Positions 35,223-44,280 of a stretch of DNA of 64,000 nucleotides are shown in pieces. Numbering within the stretch: position 1 is the stretch's first letter; every line of letters starts with the position of its first letter. Both the position numbers and the translations under genes were made by a program. The notes below the pieces were generated by a model. It saw only the letters and a list, made by a program, of their open reading frames with translations. It did not search any database and was not told the DNA's origin. Source of the stretch: Spirosoma agri (GTDB lineage: Bacteria; Bacteroidota; Bacteroidia; Cytophagales; Spirosomataceae); the NCBI RefSeq assembly GCF_010747415.1, contig NZ_JAAGNZ010000001.1, positions 1,178,001 to 1,242,000 of the forward strand, in the 5' to 3' direction.

Positions 35223-38200
35223 GTGAAGCGAATTGAACAACATATTTTTTTACTAGTCGCTATACTGGCTGTAGTCTCTTCGGTATTGTGCTATTGGGTT
35301 CTGGAGCAGAATGCGCCGGGAGCTACGGATGAGCAATACATGGCTGCCGTACAGCAACGGGTGAAGGAGGAAATGCGGGTCAGCACGAATGAATTAGCGC
35401 GTGTTGCCGAGAACCTTCGAAAAGCACCCAATGCTACGTTCGCCAGCATGAGCCTGCCAACTCAATATCCGTACTTCGTTTTTCGCAACAAGCCGGGTCA
35501 GCGGGGAGGGCCACAGCTGTTGTACTGGTCCGACTACCGATTTATTCCGGAGTACGCCCGCATTGCTTCCGTCAAATACGCGACGTTAATTGATTTTGAG
35601 CAGGGCAAATATATTGTCAGTCGTCAGCGCGTACGCAGTGGAGACGATACGCTGGACGTATTCTCGCTGGTGAACGTTTATCGGCAGTATCGCAACACCA
35701 ATACGTACCTGCAATCGGGTTACAATCCCAGCTTGTTTGCTATTGACCCTGACTCGATCACCAACACCAGAACCAACGTTTACCAGGCTATTTACGATAA
35801 TACGCCGGCTTATCTGTTTTCGGTGGTGCCTCCTAAGGTCGATGTGTTTCGGAATCATTCGACGCCCGTCAATACCGTAATTCTGGCTGCGCTGGGCATG
35901 ATTTTTCTGGGCTTGTATGTCATTCAGACGCTGATCAGGCTCCGTCGGCGCCGACGTTACGAGCTGGGATTCGTCTGGCTGGCTGCTTATCTGGTCCTGC
36001 TACGGGTCGTGATGCTGTATTTCGGTGTGCCCTTCTTATTTGTCGAATCCGATCTATTCAATGCCAAATTTTACGCGTCGTCGATCTTCGTACCGTCGCT
36101 GGGCGATTTGCTGCTGAATGCCCTGGTTGTTCTGATTCTGGCCTACTATTGGGTCAATCATTACTACCGCTCCCGATCGTATGGCCAGCTTATCCACTTG
36201 CCGGATACTACAAAAAAATTGATTTCCATTGCCTGCGTGGTCGTCAGTTATCTGGTCTTCTTTGTTTGTTACGACGAGCTGAACAATATTTACGAGAAGT
36301 CACAATTCACGCTCGACATTACGCTCAACATCCGATTTTCTCCGTTAAAGATCGTTTGCCTGATTGTCTTCGTTGCCATTTCGTCCATCTACTTCCTGCT
36401 GAATCATCTGCTGGCCAGCCTTTTTTTGCGCTTCAATCGCGCTGTGGGCGTTGGCCTGGTGTGGATGTTGGTGGGCACACTAATTTCGACGGCTTTAGTA
36501 TACGTAATCAACCAGTCCGTTGAGCCGATCATCTTCCTGAACGGATTCTACTTTCTATTGATTTACGTAAGTCGTTTTCCCAAGGCACTCTACACATTCC
36601 GGTATAAAACCTCTATCTATCTGTTCCTGACTGCCTTCATCTGCGCGGTCACGACGGCCTATGTCGTTTATAATCAGGAGATAAAAAAGCAGCTGATTCG
36701 TGAACGGGAGTTTGCCATGCAGCTATTGGCCGAAAATGATGAGTTTGGCGAATTCCTGATGAGTAAGGCGCAGGAGTCGATTATGGACGATGCCGATATT
36801 GCCCGCTTATTACGGAACGATACCCTATTGGTTCGCGAGCGTATTCAGCAGCGCATAAAAAGTGTTCATCTGGACAAATATTTCGATAAATACGACATCG
36901 ATGTATCGTCGTACCGGGCTAACGGTCAGTCGCTCGATATTAGCCCGAACGCCAATACGTTGCCCAAGTTGAAGGCCCGGTACCGTCGGCCACTGTATCA
37001 GACGCAATATTCTGGCGTGTATTTTGTGAACGAAGCGGGGAATCAGTTTATCAAACAGTATATCTGCTTCATTCCTATCAAACGGATCGGCGAGGGACAG
37101 TCGACCACTGCCGACACAATCGGGACTATTGTGCTTGATCTCAAACTGCGCAGCGAACGGCCCAAAAGCGTTTATCCTGAACTGCTGGTCGATGCAAAAT
37201 TTATGCAGACTCCTGATACGCAGGAGTATAGCTATGCCATTTTCAAAGGGCAAACGGCCGGAGGAACCACCCACCATCGAATCCTATACAGCGCGGGTAG
37301 TTACAATTATGACCGCAAAATGCCGCCTGCCCTGCTGGACGATCCAACTCTCTACAGTACGGGCCTCATCGCCAACGGGTATCAGCATGTTGGTCAGCGC
37401 GGGCAGGACGGGCGTATCGTAGTCGTTTCCTCGGCTGAATATCCCTTCCAGAACGTCTTTTCCAACTTCTCCTTTCTCTACCTGTTGCTTGTCCTGACCG
37501 TCCTGCTTGTTATCGTTACCTATGCCGCTTATTACGGATTCTCGCGCCTGAGCATAAATTATTCCACGCGGATTCAGATTCTGCTGAACGTCGCGTTTTT
37601 CCTGCCGCTGCTGTTCGTAATCGTCATTATTTTGAGCGTAATCAGTTCGAACTACATCACGAATCAGGAAAATTCGTACATCAGTAACACCCGGAACATA
37701 GCCTCCAATTTTGAAACATACCTCGATGAGTATTTACAGGGTAGGCGAAGTAAAGCGTCGATGGAGGAAGAGTTGCGCAAAATTGCCCGCGACGCCGATA
37801 TCGATATCAACCTGTTCACGACAGATGGCCGGTTGAGCACCTCGACGCGCCCATTGATGTATGAGGGTGGGCACCTGTCTAAACGGATCAATCCGGAGGC
37901 CTACATCCATGTTATAGAGGAAAAAGAAAACCAGAAACTGCTAAACGAATCGCTGGGGAGCAAACAGTACCGAACAGCGTATGTAGGTATTAAATCCTAC
38001 GACGGGCGGCTGCTGGGCGTATTGAGCATTCCCTATTTCTACGCCCGCCCCGAACTCGACCGGCAGATCATCGAAGTCATCTCGTCGGCGTTGAGCATTT
38101 TTACAGGTTTGTTTTTGTTCTTCCTGATCCTGTCCTACTTCGCGTCGAACGTGCTGACCAAACCACTTAAGTTACTGACGCAGAAGATCCGAAAAACGAA

Positions 38201-39068
38201 TTTGAACCAGCCCAATGAGCCGCTGCCGTGGCGTTCGGACGATGAAATTGGCTTACTTATCCGTGAGTACAACCGAATGCTGGTCAAACTGGAAGAGAGT
38301 AAGCTGGCACTGGCGCAGAATGAGAAGCAGTCTGCCTGGCGCGAAATGGCCAAGCAGGTGGCTCACGAAATCAAGAATCCGCTCACCCCCATGAAGCTCA
38401 CGTTGCAGCACTTGCAGCGAACACTTCCGGGTGCCAATGGTGACGAGAATGCATCGAGAAAAGCCAATGATCCGGCCATGCGACGGGTCATTCAGCGGAC
38501 GTTCGATTCGCTCCTCGATCAGATTGATAACCTGAGCGATATTGCCACCTCGTTCTCTGATTTTGCTAAAATGCCGTTACCGAAGACCGAGGTATTCGAG
38601 GTGACCGGTGTTATCAACAAGGCCGCTGATCTGTACGCCGACGATAAGCATATTAGCCTACAGCGGGAAATTGCGTCCGGTCCGGTCATGGTTACGGGCG
38701 ACCGCCAGCTTATCGGTCGTATTCTAACTAATCTGATAATCAATGGCATTCAGTCCGTTCCGTCCGATCGTAAACCCGTGCTCAATCTACGACTCTACAC
38801 CAGCGACGATGACGTTCGGATCGAGGTGCACGACAATGGCGCTGGCATTCCGGAAGCGATTCGCAAAAAAGTTTTTCTCCCCAATTTTAGTACCAAGCGG
38901 GGCGGATCAGGATTAGGGTTAGCGATTGCCAAACGTGGGGTCGAACATGCGGGCGGATCGATCTGGTTTGAAACGAATGAAGGGGTTGGCACTTCTTTCT
39001 TCCTTTCATTGCCCCTGGCCCCCCAATCGGTCGATGAACAGGCTGCAAACCAACTGGCCAACCGCTAA
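35223..39068 (+). CDS. Large NtrY-like membrane sensor histidine kinase
   Basis: 1281 residues from a GTG start. There is a membrane helix at about 8-27, a first extracytoplasmic segment to about 215, a cluster of seven or eight membrane helices at about 220-480, and a second extracytoplasmic segment. Further helices lie at about 735-760 and 785-805, followed by another sensing loop and a last helix at about 950-970. Then come HAMP (about 975-1025), HisKA with His1048 in VAHEIKNPLTPM, and HATPase with NLIINGIQSV and GSGLGLAIAKRG. HEIKNPLTP is the NtrY/PAS-kinase type. No response regulator gene is adjacent. Confidence 0.9.
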   Translation: MKRIEQHIFLLVAILAVVSSVLCYWVLEQNAPGATDEQYMAAVQQRVKEEMRVSTNELARVAENLRKAPNATFASMSLPTQYPYFVFRNKPGQRGGPQLLYWSDYRFIPEYARIASVKYATLIDFEQGKYIVSRQRVRSGDDTLDVFSLVNVYRQYRNTNTYLQSGYNPSLFAIDPDSITNTRTNVYQAIYDNTPAYLFSVVPPKVDVFRNHSTPVNTVILAALGMIFLGLYVIQTLIRLRRRRRYELGFVWLAAYLVLLRVVMLYFGVPFLFVESDLFNAKFYASSIFVPSLGDLLLNALVVLILAYYWVNHYYRSRSYGQLIHLPDTTKKLISIACVVVSYLVFFVCYDELNNIYEKSQFTLDITLNIRFSPLKIVCLIVFVAISSIYFLLNHLLASLFLRFNRAVGVGLVWMLVGTLISTALVYVINQSVEPIIFLNGFYFLLIYVSRFPKALYTFRYKTSIYLFLTAFICAVTTAYVVYNQEIKKQLIREREFAMQLLAENDEFGEFLMSKAQESIMDDADIARLLRNDTLLVRERIQQRIKSVHLDKYFDKYDIDVSSYRANGQSLDISPNANTLPKLKARYRRPLYQTQYSGVYFVNEAGNQFIKQYICFIPIKRIGEGQSTTADTIGTIVLDLKLRSERPKSVYPELLVDAKFMQTPDTQEYSYAIFKGQTAGGTTHHRILYSAGSYNYDRKMPPALLDDPTLYSTGLIANGYQHVGQRGQDGRIVVVSSAEYPFQNVFSNFSFLYLLLVLTVLLVIVTYAAYYGFSRLSINYSTRIQILLNVAFFLPLLFVIVIILSVISSNYITNQENSYISNTRNIASNFETYLDEYLQGRRSKASMEEELRKIARDADIDINLFTTDGRLSTSTRPLMYEGGHLSKRINPEAYIHVIEEKENQKLLNESLGSKQYRTAYVGIKSYDGRLLGVLSIPYFYARPELDRQIIEVISSALSIFTGLFLFFLILSYFASNVLTKPLKLLTQKIRKTNLNQPNEPLPWRSDDEIGLLIREYNRMLVKLEESKLALAQNEKQSAWREMAKQVAHEIKNPLTPMKLTLQHLQRTLPGANGDENASRKANDPAMRRVIQRTFDSLLDQIDNLSDIATSFSDFAKMPLPKTEVFEVTGVINKAADLYADDKHISLQREIASGPVMVTGDRQLIGRILTNLIINGIQSVPSDRKPVLNLRLYTSDDDVRIEVHDNGAGIPEAIRKKVFLPNFSTKRGGSGLGLAIAKRGVEHAGGSIWFETNEGVGTSFFLSLPLAPQSVDEQAANQLANR

Positions 39069-39113
39069 GGGCAAGGCGTCCTCAAGGCAGGTCAGGCTAT
39101 ACCAGAAAACGAC

Positions 39114-39142
39114 GAAGCCATTCAGGGTTTCCGAACGGCTTC
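39114..39142. terminator. Hairpin between kinase and HNH genes
   Basis: GAAGCC (39114-39119) pairs with GGCTTC (39137-39142) and extends imperfectly through TTCAGG/CCGAA, followed by ATTAGG. It lies between convergent genes. Confidence 0.5.
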
Positions 39143-39187
39143 ATTAGGTGGTCTCCAAAACGGCGTATTGTCGAGTTCCCACTAGGG

Positions 39188-39775
39188 TTAATCGCCGTCG
39201 ATCGTCACGTGTTTCCAGTTCTCGCCCGATCGAATTCGATTGAGTTGCGTGTGGGTGATGCCAAATTGCTTGGCGATCATTTTGAGTCGATTTTTATCGT
39301 TCCGGAGCAGTTTCTTGATGATTTTGACCTTGGTTTCCGTTAGCTTGTAGTTTCGGGTTGGGCGCGGCATCGGACGATTCAGAATATTCGGATTGTTCCG
39401 ATTATGCTCGATCATCTCATTTTTACTGACCCATTGCAGGTTCTGGTAGTAATTGTTCTGTTTGTCGTGATCAAGGTGAATCACAAACGTCTGGTCCTCC
39501 TGCTGACGGGCAAGAAACTGTTCGGCAACCAGCTTATGCACATAGCGATTCAGCGTTTTTCCGTCGGTTCGGATGTTCAACGAGCGATACCCCTGAATGA
39601 CAGATCCTTTGATAATTGTTCCAGACACATTGCCTGAACTATCGGGACGCGCGCCCTGGAAGCTACGCAGGCGCCCGTAATTTGACACGTCATAACGAGG
39701 TGGGTTTACAACACCGTCGAATAGAATGGGTACCCACTTCTCGTTCCAGAAACTCTGATTTTTTTTCTCCGTCAT
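39188..39775 (-). CDS. NUMOD4/HNH endonuclease-like protein
   Basis: 195 residues. A NUMOD4 segment (WVPILFDGVVNPPRYDVSNYGRL) starts the protein. An HNH-type core follows: RYVHKLVAEQFL, then FVIHLDHDKQNNYYQNLQWVSKNEM with the His, Asn and NL spacing of the family. A C-terminal helix-turn-helix (IAKQFGITHTQLNRIRSGENW) would bind DNA. Such proteins are usually homing endonucleases in introns or phages. Here it stands as a free chromosomal gene, with no sign that it interrupts another gene. It could have been domesticated as a regulator; activity is unknown. Confidence 0.83.
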   Translation of the reverse strand: MTEKKNQSFWNEKWVPILFDGVVNPPRYDVSNYGRLRSFQGARPDSSGNVSGTIIKGSVIQGYRSLNIRTDGKTLNRYVHKLVAEQFLARQQEDQTFVIHLDHDKQNNYYQNLQWVSKNEMIEHNRNNPNILNRPMPRPTRNYKLTETKVKIIKKLLRNDKNRLKMIAKQFGITHTQLNRIRSGENWKHVTIDGD

Positions 39776-40082
39776 TGTCAGCGGTCATTATGTACCTGGA
39801 TTGTAGTATGCGTTTATTTGCTTGAAAGTGATGTTTTGTTTAATCTACGTTCAACAAAAGTAAACGAAAATAATTACCCATCAACTATAAAAAAACTGAT
39901 TATCAATCATTTCCGGATATGCTTGATAAAATACCGGTTTAAAGTAGCTAATTATATGAAATTGTGCTCAGATGTCCTGTGAAACCTATCCTACGAGAAT
40001 AAAATGGGTTGAACTAACCTCGCTCCTATAGGTTTTATCAGAAAGACAGTGCGGGTCGGTGGACCAGCACGAATCAAAGCAG
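39776..40082. other. Divergent AT-rich intergenic region
   Basis: 307 bases between the HNH gene and the CoA-binding gene. It is AT-rich from 39830 to 39960. No gene, strong hairpin or exact -7 box was found. Confidence 0.4.
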
Positions 40083-40454
40083 ATGGAGGTAAAGCAAAAG
40101 AAAACAGTCGTAATCGGCGCGTCTGAAAATCCCGAGCGGTACGCGTACCGGGCTGCTCATAGCCTTTTACGGCACGGCCATGACATAGCGTTGGTTGGTG
40201 TGCGGCAGGGTGCTATTCAGGGACATCCTATTCAGACAGGGCAACCTGTTCTGACTGATGTCGATACCGTCACGTTGTACGTAGGGCCGCGTAATCAGCC
40301 GGTTCTCTACGAGTACATCAAAGCGATGAAGCCCAAGCGGGTCATTTTTAACCCTGGAACGGAAAATCCGGATTTTGAGAAGCAGTTACGGGCAGAAGGC
40401 ATCGAGCCTATTGAAGCTTGTACCTTAGTGATGTTGTCGATTGGGCAATATTAG
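40083..40454 (+). CDS. CoA-binding domain protein (YccU-like)
   Basis: 123 residues from the ATG at 40083. A Rossmann-type CoA_binding domain is seen: KTVVIGASENPERYAYRAA with the glycine turn, GHDIALVG, TVTLYVGP, PKRVIFNPGTENP and a final EACTLVML with a conserved Cys. Small proteins of this kind bind CoA or nucleotides; the physiological role is not known. It is convergent with fabH across a 28-bp perfect inverted repeat. Confidence 0.83.
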   Translation: MEVKQKKTVVIGASENPERYAYRAAHSLLRHGHDIALVGVRQGAIQGHPIQTGQPVLTDVDTVTLYVGPRNQPVLYEYIKAMKPKRVIFNPGTENPDFEKQLRAEGIEPIEACTLVMLSIGQY

Positions 40455-40488
40455 CCAAAGCTGGCTATCAGATGAGAAGAAATCCTGA

Positions 40489-40561
40489 TCGCCTTTTGTA
40501 ATGCTGCTCGATACGCTAGATCTTAAACACTTGGCGTATCGAGCAGCATTACAAAAGGCGA
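40489..40561. terminator. 28-bp perfect inverted repeat between convergent genes
   Basis: Arms 40489-40516 and 40534-40561 are perfect complements with a 17-nt loop. Inner ends are TCGATACGC / GCGTATCGA, as in the inverted repeat at 34004-34079. The inner stretch TTTTGTAA ... TTACAAAA gives U-rich RNA in both directions. It sits between the CoA-binding and fabH stops. Confidence 0.75.
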
Positions 40562-40581
40562 CTGGTCCGGCTACAATTGAG

Positions 40582-41589
40582 CTACCATTTGATGAGTGCC
40601 GATGCCCAGGTGAATCCACTACCAAATGCGGCCAGGCAAACCAAATCACCGGATTTTATCTTGCCCTGTTCAAAGGCTTCGGTTAGCGCGATGGGAATAG
40701 AGGCCGCCGTCGTGTTACCGTACTTCTGAATGTTGTTAAATACCTTCTCATCAGGCAGATTCATCTGCTGCTGCACATAGCCTGAAATGCGGATGTTGGC
40801 CTGGTGGGGCACGAGCAGATCTAAATCCTCGTGCGTATACCCATTTGCATTGAGACCTTCGTTGATCACTTCCATGAAGCGCACGACCGCGTGTTTGAAC
40901 ACCGTGTTTCCGTTCATAACAACGCGGCTACCGCCCGATGTTGCCGTATCGGCCGTGATAAAATGATCAGGGCGGCTGCTACCGGGGTCTTTCAGGTACA
41001 ACTCTTCGGCATAGCGCCCATCAGCGTGCAGGTGCGTTGACAAAATACGATGCTCCGGGTCAGTAGTAGCCTGAACAACAGCCGCGCCCGCACCATCACC
41101 GAAAATAACGGCAATACCACGACCTTCGGTTGTCTTGTCCAGAAACGTCGATTGTATTTCCGATCCAATGACGAGCGCCGTTTTATACATGCCTGACTTG
41201 ATGAACTGATCGGCGATGGATAGAGCGTACACAAAACCGGAGCATTGCTGCCGAATGTCGATGACAGCTGTACCTTCGAGTCCCAGTTCACGCTGCATCA
41301 GAAACGCTGACCCAGGAAAGTAATAATCCGGCGATAAGGTAGCGTACACGATCAGATCAACGGCTTTCGCATCCAGCCCGGCGCGGTCGAGAGCCATTCG
41401 CGCGGCTGCGGTCGCCATGCTGGAATTAGTCTCTTTTCCATAGGTAAAAAAACGCCGTTGTTTGATCCCCGTTCGTTCCTGAATCCAGGCGTCGGAGGTT
41501 TCCATATACTGAGTCAGGTCGTCGTTCGTGACAATGTTGTCTGGTACGTAAAAGCCCAGCCCAGTAATCCTAGAATAAGTCGTAGTCAT
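40582..41589 (-). CDS. fabH: 3-oxoacyl-ACP synthase III (KAS III)
   Basis: 335 residues with the thiolase fold. The catalytic triad is visible: Cys116 in RQQCSGF, His in LVPHQANIRIS (about 262) and Asn in KYGNTTAAS (about 292), with FGDGAGAAV and a closing GSGFTWASALIKW. It condenses acyl-CoA with malonyl-ACP to start fatty-acid synthesis. It is last in a minus-strand run of seven genes, 142 bases after purS. FabH paralogues also serve other condensations, so it may not be the housekeeping copy. Confidence 0.9.
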   Translation of the reverse strand: MTTTYSRITGLGFYVPDNIVTNDDLTQYMETSDAWIQERTGIKQRRFFTYGKETNSSMATAAARMALDRAGLDAKAVDLIVYATLSPDYYFPGSAFLMQRELGLEGTAVIDIRQQCSGFVYALSIADQFIKSGMYKTALVIGSEIQSTFLDKTTEGRGIAVIFGDGAGAAVVQATTDPEHRILSTHLHADGRYAEELYLKDPGSSRPDHFITADTATSGGSRVVMNGNTVFKHAVVRFMEVINEGLNANGYTHEDLDLLVPHQANIRISGYVQQQMNLPDEKVFNNIQKYGNTTAASIPIALTEAFEQGKIKSGDLVCLAAFGSGFTWASALIKW

Positions 41590-41731
41590 TCGCTAATGGC
41601 AAAATAATTGGCAAAAATAGCACTTTTTAAGGTAGCTATTGGGGCCGTAGCTTGCCTGTCCAAGTATTCATCGAAAAATGCAGTTTTTGTCTCGCAGACA
41701 AAACCCGCTCTATTCGCGCGCGAACTGACCG

Positions 41732-41983
41732 TTAAGCGGGCTGTAGGTCGAATGAATATTCTTCCATGATCAGGTTGGCCAGCAGTTGACGGCAGGCTGC
41801 ATCGACTGTTTCGTGGGCTTTTTCCTGGCTGTCGGCGTCTACTTCGAGCCGGATATGTTTTCCGATACGGACGTTGTCAATGCTGTCCATCTGAAGATTA
41901 TGAAGACCCAGTTTGACGGCTTTGCCTTGAGGATCAAGTATTTCCGACCGGGTCATGATGTTGATTTTAGCGACGTATTTCAT
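41732..41983 (-). CDS. purS: Phosphoribosylformylglycinamidine synthase subunit PurS
   Basis: 83 residues from the ATG at 41983 (MKYVAKINIM). Length and wording (SEILDPQGKAVKLGLHNL, VRIGKHIRLEVDAD) match PurS, the small subunit that joins PurL and PurQ in step four of purine synthesis. purL and purQ are not in the window. The longer open frame upstream overlaps the end of pssA and is not protein-like. Confidence 0.88.
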   Translation of the reverse strand: MKYVAKINIMTRSEILDPQGKAVKLGLHNLQMDSIDNVRIGKHIRLEVDADSQEKAHETVDAACRQLLANLIMEEYSFDLQPA

Positions 41984-42038
41984 TGGTAAACGTGAAAGAG
42001 AGAGGAATGACCGAATGCGTGTAACGAGTACAGAAATT

Positions 42039-42740
42039 TTACCCGTTCGCTTGTTCGCTCGTTCGCTCCTTAGAAAAAAGTGAAACAACAATATAAAGTA
42101 GAATAATCAGCGGGATCGCTGCAAACTGCAAAAATAACAAGAGTAGCGTGGAAGCGATCAGAAAACTATATTTAATCCGATTTTCGGTCCAGCCGAACGA
42201 CTTGAATTTTAGCGCAAACAACGGTACTTCCGAGACAAGCATGAACGAAAAGGCAATCATCATGCCCATTGCAATGTCATTTTGCCAGATCGTGTCGTAT
42301 TGTGGCTGGTAGTGACCCATAAGCGGAAAGGCGGCAAGCAGCATCGCATTCGCCGGTACGGGCAAGCCAATAAAGGATTCCGACTGCCGGGTGTCGATGT
42401 TAAAATTTGCCAGTCGCAGTGCCGACAATACAGCAATCAGAAAAGCACCGTATGAGATTGTCCCCAACCCCTGAAACCAGCACAGCTGAAAGACGATCGT
42501 AGCCGGCAATACGCCAAATGTAACGACATCGGCCAGGGAGTCCAGTTCTTTGCCGAATGGTCCCGACACGTGCACCATGCGGGCGACAAAACCATCGCCG
42601 AAGTCGAGTAGAGCCGCTAGACCGATCAGCCACGCAGCCGTGTCCAAATGCCCGCGTAAGGCCATCACCACGCCTATGCATCCACACAGCAAATTGCCGC
42701 AGGTCATGGCGTTGGGAAGATGTTTGAGAAAAGGTTTCAA
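42039..42740 (-). CDS. pssA: CDP-diacylglycerol-serine O-phosphatidyltransferase
   Basis: 233 residues from a TTG start; MKPFLKHLPNAMTCGNLLCGC is the usual N-terminus of this family, so the TTG is credible. The CDP-alcohol phosphatidyltransferase signature is intact: DFGDGFVAR, then G and two Asp in GKELDSLAD. Six or so membrane helices. It makes phosphatidylserine, the precursor of phosphatidylethanolamine, in the inner membrane. Its last codons contain three tandem GTTCGCT-type octamers. Confidence 0.9.
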   Translation of the reverse strand: MKPFLKHLPNAMTCGNLLCGCIGVVMALRGHLDTAAWLIGLAALLDFGDGFVARMVHVSGPFGKELDSLADVVTFGVLPATIVFQLCWFQGLGTISYGAFLIAVLSALRLANFNIDTRQSESFIGLPVPANAMLLAAFPLMGHYQPQYDTIWQNDIAMGMMIAFSFMLVSEVPLFALKFKSFGWTENRIKYSFLIASTLLLLFLQFAAIPLIILLYIVVSLFSKERTSEQANG

Positions 42741-42801
42741 GTAGGAATATGAAATTATAAAGTAAAATCAGGAAGGATAAACCGTCAGCAAGCTTGCCTA
42801 T

Positions 42802-43458
42802 TCATCGCTCTTGAGTGGATGCTCCCTGAACAAACGGATTTGTGCGCTTTTCCTGCCCGATCGTCGTTGACGCCATATGACCAGCGTAGACAACGTAATC
42901 GTCGGGCAGCGTATAAAACTGGGTTCGGATGCTGTTGACGAGATCGGCGTGGTTACAGTAGGGGAGATCGGTCCGGCCCACGCTTCCCTTGAACAGCACA
43001 TCGCCACCAATCACATACCGATCTTTGTGATTAATGAAGGCGACGTGACCCGGCGCATGACCCGGCACAAAAACAACATCGAGCGTTGTGGTACCAAACG
43101 TAAATTGATCGCCCTCCTTCAGGTATTTGTCGATCTCAGCAGGCTCATACCCCCGCAGGCCGTATAACGCGCAACGGGTCGGTACATCGTTGTAAATCAC
43201 CCTATCCAGCTCGTGCAGATAAGCGTCTACCCCAAACTTTCGTTTGACGTAAGCCACACCAAATACATGATCGAGGTGAGCATGGGTAAGGAGCAGGTAC
43301 TTGACCGTTAAGTTATGGGAGTCGACGAATCGCCCTAACGCTTCCTTTTCGGCCTGATCATAACAACCGGGATCGATGATAACTGCTTCGCCGGTCGCGT
43401 CGTCGGCAATAACATAGGTATTTTCGCTGAAGGGAGAAAATTCGAAGGCCTGGATCAT
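42802..43458 (-). CDS. MBL-fold metallo-hydrolase (glyoxalase II-like)
   Basis: 218 residues. The metal-binding signature THAHLDH (about residue 58), GHAPGHVAF (about 135), GGDVLFKGSVGRTDLP and a closing YAGHM are all present. This is the short form of hydroxyacylglutathione hydrolase-like proteins, cytoplasmic thioester hydrolases or related enzymes. The true substrate is unknown. It is in the minus-strand gene run. Confidence 0.85.
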   Translation of the reverse strand: MIQAFEFSPFSENTYVIADDATGEAVIIDPGCYDQAEKEALGRFVDSHNLTVKYLLLTHAHLDHVFGVAYVKRKFGVDAYLHELDRVIYNDVPTRCALYGLRGYEPAEIDKYLKEGDQFTFGTTTLDVVFVPGHAPGHVAFINHKDRYVIGGDVLFKGSVGRTDLPYCNHADLVNSIRTQFYTLPDDYVVYAGHMASTTIGQEKRTNPFVQGASTQER

Positions 43459-43520
43459 TCGGGAACGCGGGTAGATGCCCGCATTTTTTGCTGTTTGCTG
43501 CGAGGTTCACCCGCGTTACC

Positions 43521-44222
43521 TCACAAAAGTAGAAATACGGTTGGTTTTTTGCGCAAATCAGGGACCTGTGTTTTCCACTCGCGAATGGTTCGGGTGCGGA
43601 TGAAGGCGTCGGGTGCAGTCACGTTGCAGGCTACGCACAGGCGGGTGTTTGGTTCGCAGTTGGCGATAACCTCCGCAAAAAGCGCATCATTCCGGTAGGG
43701 CGTTTCCATAAAAATCTGGGTTTGCTGCCGTAACTGTGCTTCTTTTTCGAGATGGCGAACGGCACGGGCGCGGTCCTGCCGCTCAATGGGTAAGTAGCCA
43801 TGAAAGACAAATGACTGACCACTCATGCCGGATGCCATAAGGGCTAGTAAGATAGATGACGGACCAACAAGCGGTTCGACTCGCCAGCCCAGCGCATGGG
43901 CCATACCCACCACCACCGAACCCGGATCGGCGACGCCCGGACAACCCGCTTCCGACAAGACGCCCGCGTTGCGTTTTCGTTCGGTCAGTTCCTGAATCTG
44001 TCGGCGGGTATCAACGGGGGGCGTGTCTTTGTCAAGGTCAAAAAAGGTTGTCTCATCGATAACGCGCGATGTTTTCAGGCCACTGATGAATCGCCGGGCT
44101 GACCGTACGTTCTCGACAAAATAGGCGTCGGTTCGTTCAATGATAGCTTTGTGATAAGCCGGCAGGACCTGTTCGGTTGTGTCGTCGGCCAGTAGGGTAG
44201 GAATGAGATAGAGCGTTGGCAT
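43521..44222 (-). CDS. RsmI-like SAM-dependent methyltransferase
   Basis: 233 residues from the ATG at 44222 (MPTLYLIPTLL), where the tetrapyrrole-methylase fold begins; the longer open frame runs into the upstream hydrolase gene. AGCPGVADPGSVVV is the family glycine-rich SAM motif, followed by VEPLVGPSSILLALMASG and FVFHGYLP. Relatives methylate C1402 ribose of 16S rRNA, but this shorter Bacteroidetes form may have a different target. Confidence 0.83.
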   Translation of the reverse strand: MPTLYLIPTLLADDTTEQVLPAYHKAIIERTDAYFVENVRSARRFISGLKTSRVIDETTFFDLDKDTPPVDTRRQIQELTERKRNAGVLSEAGCPGVADPGSVVVGMAHALGWRVEPLVGPSSILLALMASGMSGQSFVFHGYLPIERQDRARAVRHLEKEAQLRQQTQIFMETPYRNDALFAEVIANCEPNTRLCVACNVTAPDAFIRTRTIREWKTQVPDLRKKPTVFLLL

Positions 44223-44280
44223 GATGCATGAGCGCCGATAGTTGAAAAACGAGTCGTTGGCAGCGCCCTTCTGAATAGAG

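Noticed and set aside
40071..40081. GAATCAAAGCA before the CoA-binding gene shared with the leader of cassette ORF 1 (6440-6450)
   Set aside because: An 11-base match in 64 kb with no other shared context is near chance expectation.
42036..42066. Tandem GTTCGCT octamers at the end of pssA as a mobile or regulatory repeat
   Set aside because: Only three short units inside coding sequence; slippage is the simplest explanation.
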